DNA of 64,000 nt from Lotus japonicus (Eukaryota > Streptophyta > Magnoliopsida > Fabales > Fabaceae), in contig NC_080041.1 of NCBI RefSeq assembly GCF_012489685.1, positions 37,065,780-37,129,779 on the forward strand, given 5' to 3'. The notes below the pieces were generated by a model. It was not told the origin of the DNA and ran no database searches. It saw only the letters and a list, made by a program, of their open reading frames with translations. The position numbers and the translations under genes were made by a program. Shown piece by piece: positions 1 through 12,200 of the stretch; positions within the stretch are counted from its first letter, which is position 1, and every line of letters begins with the position of its first letter.

Positions 1-257
1 CAAAGTGGATTTTGAAACAAAATCCTAGCGCTGAAGCATAATGTTGTGGTGGAATCTTATCGTGCCAATATGTAAAACTTTATTTAGGTAGCTGCTGATC
101 ATATTCCCTGTTATCTCTAGTCAGCAGCTTGGTTTTATATTCTTGTTTTTTCCCCAGGGATTCTGTAATAAGTTATTATTTCACTAGGTCCTTGGGGCCT
201 TGAATTACTTTTGCCACTTAATTTGGATATTTATCTGAAGGTTGTTTTTTATTCCAG

Positions 258-3220
258 GGTACCCAATTATATGATCCAAAAGCTGGTGGGTGGCGAGACC
301 TGGGTATGCTTGATGTTATGCAGGTAAAGCATGGGGTTTCCTGTATTTGGAAAATATGAAGTGCTTACTTTTTTTTATATTAGCGAAGTTTCTGTTTCTA
401 TGATATTTTCAAGTAGATATTTGGGCGAGCTGGGAGACCTCAGTTTGACAAAAGTGGTGAAGGTATCATAATTACATCTCATGAGAAACTGGCATATTAT
501 TTACGACTTTTGACAAGTCAACTGCCTATAGAAAGCCAGGTAATGATCATAAAATAGTTAGTCATTTTCATGTGTACTTTGAATCTTTGCTGGTGCACAA
601 CATCATGCACAAGATTTTCTTAATGTATTTGGGATTGTGTACCCTGACTTCTTTGTATTTTTTGCAGTTTATTACCTCGTTGAAAGATAACTTGAATGCT
701 GAGGTGGCATTGGGTACTGTAACTAATGTTAAGGAAGCCTGTGCATGGCTTGGTTATACATATCTTTTCATAAGGATGAGGATGAATCCGTTAGCATATG
801 GTATTGGTTGGGATGAGGTACCGAACTTCAAACTTTTCCTTTATTTAAGTTCAACTAGTTCTATAATGTATTTGTGAATTTAGGATTATCTATGGCATAT
901 ATATATAAGTAAAAACAGTAACAGGTTTGAAACACACGAGTGAGTGCCCTGGATCAGGACCTAACTCTGTTATTAACAACTGTCTAACTGACTGCTAACA
1001 GAATACAAACTGAATGGGTAGAAATAGTAGACTTTGTCATTTTGAAAAGGGAGTTTTTGCATGGAAAGAAAGAAGAGGTGTTGAGCGACAGGATTCTTGA
1101 ACATAATGGAAAGGTTGATAATTAATGTTTGTGAGGGAAGAATATAAATTATAGATACCACAAAATAAAATAGAAGGTTAATAATTTGCTGCATTTCACA
1201 GATTTTTAGCATTGAGTTCCTCTCACTTATCATTTGGAAAAAAAGTATTTTGGGGATTGTGTTTATGCATTTAAAGGTTTTCTAATGTTAAGTTCTTATA
1301 TAATGTCTGGAGTAACACATGTTATTTCTTGATCCTCCATGCTTTAGGTGATGGCAGATCCCAATTTGAGTTCTAAGCAAAGATCTCTTGTAATTGATGC
1401 TGCACGTGCACTTGATAAAGCAAAAATGATGCGGTTTGATGAGAAAAGTGGCAGCTTTTACTGTACTGAGCTTGGTCGTATTGCAAGCCATTTTTACATT
1501 CAATTTTCAAGTGTTCAAACATACAATGAAATGCTGAGACGCCACATGAATGACAGCGAGGTAGTAGATTGTGATATATTGTAAAGAAGGTTTTAATTAC
1601 TGTTGAAGATTCAACCTTGCTGCACGTTCTTGGCGTTTTTTTTTTCATTATTTAATGCTTGTGATGATACCTTGCCCTGCATATTTTTATTAATTCATCC
1701 TTTTTTCTTTTATATATATATTTTTTCTATAAAAGGTGTTATTTTACTTTAAGAATATATATATATTTATTTGTGATTTATCTTGTTAATAATTTATTTT
1801 TCTTTAAACTTACAAAAGCAGTAATCCTGTGGAAACATGTATACAGTCTGACTGGTTCTTATATAATTTATAATTTTCCTTTTCATGTTCTTGTTACTTT
1901 TTCTGTTGTTCTAGGTGATTAACATGATTGCCCATTCATCTGAATTTGAGAATATTGCTGTTCGAGAAGAAGAACAGAATGAACTAGAGATGTTGGCACG
2001 CACATCATGCCCTTTAGAAATTAAGGGTGGTCCTTCAAATAAATATGGAAAGATTTCCATTCTCATTCAGGTTGTGTTCTTAAGCTGTTGACTTTGTTTA
2101 CCTGTAAAGATACCTGAATAAGTGCATGAACAATATATGGCTTGTTGTTTGCAGTTGTACATATCTCGAGGCTCCATAGATTCTTTTTCCTTGGTATCTG
2201 ATGCTGCATACATAAGTGCAAGCTTGGCTCGTATAATGAGGGCTTTATTTGAGATTTGTTTGCGAAGAGGCTGGTGTGAGATGTCACTGTTCATGTTGGA
2301 GTATTGCAAAGCAGTAGATCGCCAAATTTGGCCGTACCAACATCCTCTTAGACAGTTTGACAAGGACCTTTCTGCTGAAGTTGGTCCTTAACCACAGTTT
2401 TCACTATATTCACTAGCTAGGTTTCATACTAGTGTCTGATAGTACTTTTTGGTTCTTAGATATTGCGGAAGCTTGAAGAGAGAGAGGCTGACTTAGATCG
2501 CCTACTGGAGATGGAGGAAAAAGATATTGGGGCGTTAATTCGTTATGCACATGGAGGAAAGGTATGTCCCATTTTAGTAGGATGGTGTTCCCAGATTTCC
2601 TTTGGACGTGGGTTCAGATGTTGAAGAAATGTTGATTATTATTTTCTTATCTCTGTTATTTTTCAGTTGGTCAAGCAATTCCTTGGGAATTTTCCATCAC
2701 TTCAGCTATCAGCAACTGTGAGTCCAATAACCAGAACTGTCTTGAAGGTAATTCCACACTGACTAATCTTTTCCAGACTAATGAGAATGCAACTTTTCAA
2801 TTGGTTGTTTGTATGTGTGTGTGTGTGTGTGTGTATATTTATGTATGTCTGTGTGCATGCACAGATGCATGCGAATCAGTGTTATCAAATATCCGCCATG
2901 GCGGTTTCTCATGGAGGTTTTTTTGGCTTCCCGCCATGGCCGATATCCCACTATATGGCTGCCATTTCCATCATATTCCGCCATTATTTGTCATGTATGG
3001 CGGGATTTTGGATTTCCGCCATGACCCACCATCCGCAATTAACAACGCTGATGCGTGTATAATGTGTGTGTGAGTGTGTGTGCGTGCATGCATGTATGAC
3101 CGTCATATCCATTTTTACATAATCAATCATATTTTTCAGGTTGATTTGGTCATCACGCCTGTTTTCATTTGGAAAGATCGTTTTCATGGTACTGCTCAAC
3201 GTTGGTGGATTTTGGTAGAG
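258..3220 (+). CDS. DEXH14: Helicase exons 1-9: end of cassette 1, winged helix, start of Sec63-1
   Basis: Visible residues 1-399. Exon 1 ([20 protein letters not shown]) and exon 2 ([11 protein letters not shown]) are the end of RecA2 of the first cassette; the latter is motif VI. Exons 3-5 encode the winged-helix region ([32 protein letters not shown]). From exon 5 to exon 9 runs the first Sec63 domain ([62 protein letters not shown]). Exons are 66-225 nt, all phase 0, with introns mostly of 80-350 bases, so this part is compact until intron 9 (4844 bp). Bases 1-257 look like the end of an intron; the acceptor AG is at 256-257. Confidence 0.93.
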
Positions 3221-6200
3221 GTAAATAGATTTTGTTTGCATATCAGACACATAAAAATTGTTTACATTTTGTAAAAAAAACTTAAGATTTATTTTGTTTT
3301 TATATAAGAGAAATGTATTAAGATGAAGAGAAATAATTAAAAAGAGAAAGTAGGGTAAGGAATACTCCTAAATAAGGGATTAAAACGTAAAAATACTATG
3401 GGAAATACAAATGAAACAAATCTTCCCAATTGCTCAGCATATCTGCTTGTTAATCTGCATTACAAGGACAATATGCTTCAGACCAATTAGATATCAAATA
3501 CCTGATCTTATTCCAAAATTAAGAGACGTGCGAAAGAACCTCCTTAGAAATGCCGGATTTGTGCTTCCACTAAATTCACCTAATTGTAGCTTATATTGCA
3601 GATTAAAACAAAAATTTGGTCCGTTTACTTCTTCCAAAACCATGAAAACTAATCATTAAGAATTGGTTCAGATACCTGGGACACACCCAACATTTACTGA
3701 AAGCACGAGTAAAATGTAAAGACAGGTGAGGAACTGATTCTGAGCGTGCACCACCAATGTAAAAGCCTTAGGTAGTCTAAGCACCTGCTGCAAGTCAGTA
3801 GTATTTGTTAGTGTTTTATAGAGATATTAACTCTGTTAATATTGTACAGCTGTTAGTACAGCTGTCAGTAGCTTGTGACACAAGCCACTGTGGCTTATAA
3901 ATACCTATTGTAACTATGAGATATTCAGCTAATACAATTTAGTTAGTTCATTTACACTTTCTCTCTCCTCTCTCTCTCTCTCTCTACCATGTCATTGTTT
4001 AACACTAGTAGGTGCCACATGATTAAGAAGAAGAGTTGGCCGCAGTCTAGGTTTTATGATTCCATTTTTACTTCTTGTTACCATTGTATGCAAATTAATA
4101 GGTCTAGAAGAAACATAATTTGTAGATGAGGAAGAGGAAGTTGAAGGATTAGAAGACATGTGTGGATGATGAATGTGAATTAGTGTCAGTAACTTGTTGA
4201 GAAGGCTGTGGGGATGTATTTTGTTATTAATATTGTTGTTGATTTTGTGCTAGTGGAGGATTTGCAAATAGGAATAGAAAAAAATGGGAGTTGATAAGAT
4301 AGCTGACTGAAAAATTTGAACAAAAAAGTTGTGAGTATGGATAATTATGTTCATTAAAGATAATATCTTTTGAATACTAAGTTTTCTATGATACTATATT
4401 AGAATTTAAGTTAAGTCTAACTCTATTCCAAAATTAGCTTAGGATGATGATTGCTCTACCCTATATAAGGAAGCCATATCTCTAGTCAATGTGAGACCTC
4501 TACAGACACCCACATGCCCAAGTTGGACATGTGGAGCGTGAAGTTTACGAAACTGAATATCTACAGGTGGCCTATTTTATAGGTGGCCCAATAAACAGAT
4601 CTAGGATAGACTTCGATACGATAAGGGAGATTGTGAGACAGAGAGAGAAGAGAGAGAGAGAGAGGATGAGTTTGAGGAAATGTATTCTGTTAGTGACATT
4701 GAAAATGTTTACAAGGATTAGATTTGTAGAATCAGTTGTGTTTCTGATCAATACAAAAAGTAGCTAACTTCTAACAAGCATATTGCGACCAATAAACGGA
4801 TGAACGTAGGCTCTCATACCATAGAAGAGTTTGAGAGACAGAGAGAGAAGAGTGACAGAAGCATTTGTGGAAATATATTCTGTAACTCCAGTCAATGTGG
4901 GACTTCTCAACACACCCTCTTAGGCCCAGGGCTGGACATCTAGAGCGTGGAATATGCAGGAATAAGCATCTGCAGGGTGGCCCATATACGGGTGGTCTCT
5001 ATTAGAGTGAATAGGAAGGTTAGGGATATGAAAATATCGCCTATGTGTACTTGTGTTTGTGCCAGCTGGAATGTCAGCTGGACACACTAGTCTTTTCTGT
5101 TATTCTGTTATGTTAGCTGTCAATTCTGTTATGCCAGCTGTCAATTCAGTTAGGAGTAGTTATAGCAGTTAGGTTGTTAGCTTAACTTGCTGAACAAGCT
5201 TCTACAATCCTATATAAGGATTCATCTTCTCTGTATCAGTTTAGCCAATTCATAATAGAAGTTTTCAGATGCATTTCTTTTTCTCTCTTTCTGTTTTCTC
5301 TAACAGTCTCCAGTTAACGGATATAGGATAGGCTCTGATACCTTAATAGAATTTGGAGTCCTAACTCTTCCCCAAAAGCTTGCTCAAGAGTTGAGGATTG
5401 CCTTCCCATATATAAGGGCTATCTTGGCCATATCTCTAGTCAATGTGGGACTTCTCAACATTGATCATTGAAAATAGTTACAAAGATTAAGTTTATTGGA
5501 TCAAGTATGTGTTTCTGATCCTAACAGAGTAACTAACTTGTTACATTAATGAGATAACAATCTAACAATCAATAGATACCCATAATGTGTGAGAAGGTGT
5601 AAATTTGTTACTACCCAAATAGTTTGGGATACTCGCTTACATGACTATGTGCTTAATCTCATCTGGAAGCCAATAGCCTAATATCCCAAATTTTCTCTGT
5701 GATTAAGAAACTTTAGTATGTTGCCAACATGCTTAAGCTATCCATTTTATCTAGCCAAAGTATTTATAAATAATTTTTTTTGAAATAGTTTTACCGAAAG
5801 TTTCATTTTTTATATAGCCAAAACTGGCTCTATTCTTTCAAGCCAAGCTTGTGGAGCTTGTTTTAGCCCATATATCGCTTTGTGTACTGTAGTTTACAAA
5901 CTCTTGCTCTGTCTGTAGGCTCAAAACCAGGGAGTTGAGTCATGAAAACTTCCTCTTGCTTTGTGCAGTTTATTGGATCAATTATGTGTTTCTGATCATA
6001 ACAGAGTACCTAACTTGTTACAGTAATGAGATAACAATCTAACAATCAATAGATACTAATAATGTGTGAGAAGGTGTAAATTTGTTACTACTCAAATAGT
6101 TTGGGTTGGGATACTCCCTTACATGAGTATTGTTAGAAATCCTAAGTTAGAACCACACACCACAAAACCTTAGGCTTAAGGCAATGGGTGTGTGTGTTCT

Positions 6201-9200
6201 TTATTATATATGCACTTGTGCACTTGCTAATCTTGGCAATGTGGGACTTCTTTGAGTTACCACTTCATTATCTCTATTACTCCCCCTCAATTGGGACTCC
6301 ATTTTTTTTTTTTGACTGTGCCTTGCACTCCAGCGGGAACATCAGTGGTCGTCGGACTTGTGCTCCTTCGTCTGAGTCTGCCTTTCGACTTTCTTTGTCT
6401 GGGCTAGTACTCTAGCGGGAGCATCAGAGTTCCTTGGACTTGTGGTCCTTCGTCTGAGTTTGAGGCCTTGGCTTGCGCAAATGGGACTGCCATTTTTGCT
6501 TTTTTTTTTCGGATTTTTTTTTACTTTTCTTTTTCGTTTTTTTTTGGAAGCGGAAGTCATGGCTTGGATCAGACCAGCTCTGATACCATGTTAGAAATCC
6601 TAAGTTAGAACCACACCACAAAACCTTAGGCTTAAGGCAATGGGTGTGTGTGTTCTTTATTATATATGCACTTGTGCACTTGCTAATCTTGGCAATGTGG
6701 GACTTCTTTGAGTTACCACTTCATTATCTCTTTTAAGTATGTGCTTAATGTCATCTGGAAGCCAATAGCCTAATATGCCAAATTTTCTGAGATTAAGAAA
6801 CTTTAGTATGTTGCCAACATGCTTATGCTATCCATTTTATCTAGCCAAGATATTTATAAATTAATTATTATTTTTTGAAATAGTTTTACTGAAAGTTTCA
6901 TTTTTTATATAGCCAAAACTGGCTCTATTCTTTCAAACCAAGCATTTGGAGCTAGTTTTAGCCCATTTATTGCTTTGTAACTACACAAAGCAATGTATGG
7001 GCTAAAATGCCAAATTTTCTCTGTGATTAAGAAACTTTAGTATGTTGCCAACATGCTTATGCTATCCATTTTATCTAGCCAAGATATTTATAAATTAATT
7101 ATTTTTTTTTGAAATAGTTTTACCGAAAGTTTCATTTTTTATATAGCCAAAACTGGCTCTATTCTTTCAAACCAAGCATTTGGAGCTAGTTTTAGCCCAT
7201 ATATTGCTTTGTGTAGTTTACAAACTCTTGCTTTGTCTGTAGGCTCAAAACCAGGGAGTTGAGTCATGAAAACTTCCTCTTGTACAAAACCATTCATAAT
7301 GGCATTGTTTACATCAATTTGCAGCAATACCCAGCCAAATGTTAGTGTTAGGATAATTCTGATAGTGACCGGTTTAATGACTGGAGAAGAAGTCTCTGTG
7401 CATTCAAAAAGTCTGTGTTTATTGTTCCATCAGGATATTGTTTTGTTCTAAAAATCCACTTGCAACCAATAAGTTCTCTAGTAGTTGGTAGATCTACAAA
7501 TGTCCAAGGATTATTCTTTAATATAGCATTTTACTCTTCTAACATGTCACTGCCAATTTTTATGAAATAGTCTTACTGAAAGTTTTGTTTTTAATATAGC
7601 CCTATCACATTGATTGATTGATGTTGCTGACCCCATTAAATGGGATGATTTTTCGGTTCTTGTTATAATTATATTTTTGGTATGCATTTTTCAATGTGAT
7701 TGGATTTTAGTGGAGTCAAAATGTTTAATTTTAAACTTTAGGAGTTGCTCATGTGTCTAATTTATTTTCTGTTTGATATTATCTTGATTGATAGCTTAGT
7801 CAGGATCTTTTATTTTTAAACTTTAGGAGTTTCCCACGTGTCTAATTTAGATTCTGTTTAATTTGTATCTAGATTGATAGCTTAGTTATTTAGATTTTCC
7901 AATGAAACTGTTCAGTGGTATTGTAAGTTTGGTGATGGCACAAATAAGCCGCTAGGGAAGCATGCCATGTAGGCTTTTTCTCGAGGCATCTTGTTGCAGA
8001 ACTGAATTTATGGCTTCATAGTTTCTAACTCGAAATTGGATGCATGATCAACTATTTTGAGCAGGATTCCGAGAATGACCACATTTACCACTCAGAGCTC
8101 TTTACCCTGACGAAGCGGATGGTTAAGGGGGTACCTCACAAGCTTTCCTTCACTGTTCCTATATTTGAACCGCACCCACCGCAATACTACATTCATGCTA
8201 TTTCTGATTCGTGGCTTCATTCAGAGGCATTCTACACTATTACTTTTCATAATTTACCATTGCCAGAGGTATTACACATCCTTTTATTTCCTTTCCCGTT
8301 TCTTGAGTGGCAACTGGGTAGCCATTCTATGTCTCTGATACTTAGAATATATCTTCATCAGGCTCGTACTTCTCACACTGAACTCCTTGATTTAAAACCT
8401 CTTCCTGTGTCTTCCCTCGGCAACAGTGCTTTCGAAAATTTGTATAAATTTTCACATTTTAATCCCATTCAAACACAGGTTTGCTTCATTTGCTTTACTG
8501 AATTTTTTTTTTTTGATTATGCACCATTGTTTTACATACATAACATATGGATTACTTGGGCAGACTTTTCATGTCTTGTATCACACGGACAATAATGTTC
8601 TATTAGGAGCTCCAACCGGAAGTGGAAAGACTATATCTGCTGAGCTTGCTATGCTTCGTCTTTTCAACACTCAGCCGGATATGAAGGTTAGTACTTAAAT
8701 TTGTTAGTGCTATTAGAAATATAATAAAACCATTTATGTGTTTTCACACCACAGTTTAAACTTTTTAGAATAGTTGATTCATGACACGGTATCATGTTAG
8801 GTTCCATAAATATACGGAAGTGAAATGAACTGAAATGCTTTTGTATTGATTAATTCTGGAATTGCGAGATGAACGCAGACCCATTTTTGGGAACTACAAG
8901 AAGAAAGAAGAAAACAGACGCAGGGCAATTTTGAGAGTGCATTTCTCTCCCATTTCTAACTCAGTTTCTCCTAGCTTCACCCTCCCTTCACAAAGTTATA
9001 CCCCCCTCACGCACATTCTCTCTCCTTCACACTCCATGTGCCTACCTCACTCTCTCTTTGTTAGCTTACTGCCCATATCAGCGAGGCAGTTACGTTACCA
9101 ATTAATGAGTATAAAGGATATTCTCCCCTTGCTCCTCCTAACATAAATATAGTAATATTGGGCCTATTACTACTACTAGCAATTAGGTCCGCATCATCTC

Positions 9201-12200
9201 TCCCTTGCCCTAAAACATCCTTGTCCCCAAGGACGGAGGGAGGAAATGGTCCTTGAATGCGGGTTGCTGCTCCAAAATGTACTGCTAATTTGGCAACAGC
9301 TTGCATTTAATCAACACCCCTGCACACTTTGGAAAATGACTATGAATTCCGGCACCTGGATCCTACTTTTGAAAAGATATGAACCAAGTTGTCGCTTAAA
9401 AATAAGACTAACCTCCAAGATCCCAGTGTGTAAAACATGACAAGCTCCGGGCACATGAGAGAGCACAATTTCCCTTTGAGCCAACAGTTAAACCATCTTG
9501 CTCCAGCAGCTTATGCCCTGTAACCGGCCTTTGTAATTCAACCAGAGAACCTAGAGTTGCTGTCAACACTTCTTCAGGTTGTACTGGCAGCTCATTCCCT
9601 ACTAAGAGCATCAGTAAAAATGCTGCACCTATTGTAGTGCTCCCAGCCCTTCTTCTTCAGCTCATTCTCCCCCATTCCCAGGCTCCTTATCACCTTAAGA
9701 ACACGACCAGTCGTTGAGTCAGCGCTATAAATCAGCCTTTTACTTCTATTTGGCCCATAATTGGCAAAGAATCAATGTGTCCCCAGCCGGTTGATGCCAC
9801 AAATTCGGTTCTTGCCTCCCATTAGGATTATTGGACTCGGCATCTTAGGAACCCCAGTTTTGAAATGCAGCTTCCAGTTCAGCAGAAATACAAGGTTGAC
9901 ATGACATCGCGTTTGCCTGCCCATGGACCAGAAGTTCAGGAAAAGGGTAAAACTCCAATCTACAGTTTGGTTCCCATGGTAAAGAGTAAACTATATGATG
10001 TGTTGAGCGGCATGTGGAATAAACTCTACCGTGGTCTCTTAACTGTTGAAGTCGCAAGCTAAGAGATTTTTCAAATGCTAGCCCTCCAAGCAAATATTTC
10101 CCAAGCCATATTCATAGCCAGTAGAACATCCACTTGAAATATGTGGAGAAACTGAAGGGCTGCAATATAGCCACCAGTCTGCTGAGTTGGTGACTTGGCC
10201 ATACACAACATGATTCCAGAGTTTCTTTTTTTGAAAGGCCCATTTCCCTTCATTACTTTTGGGCCACATTCTATTGATCCAAACACTGAGCCCTGGTTTT
10301 TTATCTTCCCTTCTGTTATGCCAAGAGCAATCAAAAGTTTGTGAAACAATTTCTGGGTTGCAACACAGCCTACCTTGCTGTTGGGCCAGGTTCATTTGGT
10401 TGAGAGAGGACCCAGTCCTTGTCGCATCCATCTTGCCGATTCACTTGCCTTGTGACGTCGAGAGACTTAAACAAACTTCTCTCTCATTTCTGTCGTCGGT
10501 GTAGCCTGGGTCTCCAACCTCGCCATCGCTGTCGGTGTGGCGTGCACTGCCGAACCAGCACCACGGTCCAGATATTCCAGTGGCTTTGGTGGCGGCAAGC
10601 ACTTGGCCATCTCTACCTTAGCATCTTTCACCGATGTCGTGCTAGCTGCTATCTTCTTGCCGGTTCTGCCTTCGACATAACATTGGCTATGACCAGCGTT
10701 GCTTCTGTGACCTCATTTGCTATGACCACAATATTCACGCCACATAGCGACATTTTCGGCAGGAGCTTCCCGGAGTCCAAGCACTCTGTCACAGCTGCTG
10801 ACTCATTTTACTCCTTGTCCGGTTCTTTATGTGGTGGTTCTCAAAGGGGTATGTCATACCAATTGCCTGCGGTTCGTCCTCCATTTGGTGGTTCAAACAG
10901 GTGTTGGTTTTGCAGCAGAGAACATTCAACCAACTTAGGTGTCTTTTGTTTCGGCTACTGTTGTTGGCTTCACAACATGGACTCCTCCACCAATTTCTCT
11001 AAGTTCTGCTCTTCTTGCACCTTAAGATTTTCTTCTCTGCACTGATACTCATAGATTTCTAGGTTTTACCTCAACTTCTCCAGCTTCATCATTCTGAGTT
11101 TCTCCTCCACCTCTAGCGTTCTTCTTCTCTTCACGAAGGCATTTTTCTGTAGTGGTTGCATCGGACAAATTCCGATTACGTCTCCTGGGAGATCTGCCTC
11201 CATTTCTTTCTGCACGTCTTCCTCTGTCCAGAAAGAGCTGTTGAAGTTCATCAAATTGCATTTCCTCTCTGATCTCATCTCTTGAAAGAAATGTTCCAGG
11301 CTCTGAAGTCTGAAGCCTTGACTTCCTTGCAGCAGTGCGTGTGTTAACCATAAGCTCCCTGAACGAGAGCTCTGACACCAAATGTTAGGTACCAGAAAAA
11401 TAAGGAAGTTAAGTGTACTTCAATGCTTTTGTATTGATAAATATGGAACTCTGAGATGAACTCAGGTCCTGTTTAGGGAACTACAGGAAGAAAGAAGAAA
11501 GCATATGCAAGGCAATTTCGAGAGTGCCTTTCTCTCCCAATTTCTAACTCAGTTTCTCCCTTCACACGGTTATACCCCCTCACATACATTCTCTCTCCTT
11601 CACACTCCATGTGCCAACCTTTCTCTTTGTTAGCTAACTGCTACGTCAGTAAGGAAGTTATTTTATTTTTACCACTTATGAGTATCAGGGATATTCTCCG
11701 CTTGCCCCTCCTAACATAAACTGTAGTAATATTGAGCCTATTACTACTACTAGCAATTAGGTCCGCATAAAATCATATCACTAAAAGGTCTAGATTACAA
11801 TTTTTGCTGCCCCTCTTCTTATATAAAAGTTGATTTTCAGTAAGTGGGTCTCAGCATGGTCCACACTTCAAGCCCGGGTGTATTAGATGTATAATATAAG
11901 ACTATTTATGTGTCTTCACCATGTTAAGTTTTTGGGATAGACATAATTTGGGAAAAGAGTGAAAGTTATGGAAAAACAAAGAGAATAATGTATTTTATTT
12001 GAAGGAAGTTATGCTGTGTGCTCTTTATAAGCTGGTAACATAAGGTCCTTAATTATATTGAGGTACTATCTTAAGACATAGTAAAAATATCACATGCATA
12101 ATAAATCACATTTATTAATTTCTGCACAATTTTTACGTTATACCTTATAGCTTAGAAAGATGAGTTTTCTTTTATGGTACATTATTGTATGAAGTGCATA

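Noticed and set aside
2778..3073. Several overlapping ORFs in both directions
   Set aside because: Produced by GT microsatellites and a hAT MITE in an intron.
7139..7451. Functional reverse transcriptase gene
   Set aside because: Only about 60 codons of RT remain and neighbouring copies are frameshifted.
10419..11045. 208-codon plus-strand ORF
   Set aside because: Opposite strand of the LTR element interior, low complexity, no recognisable domain.
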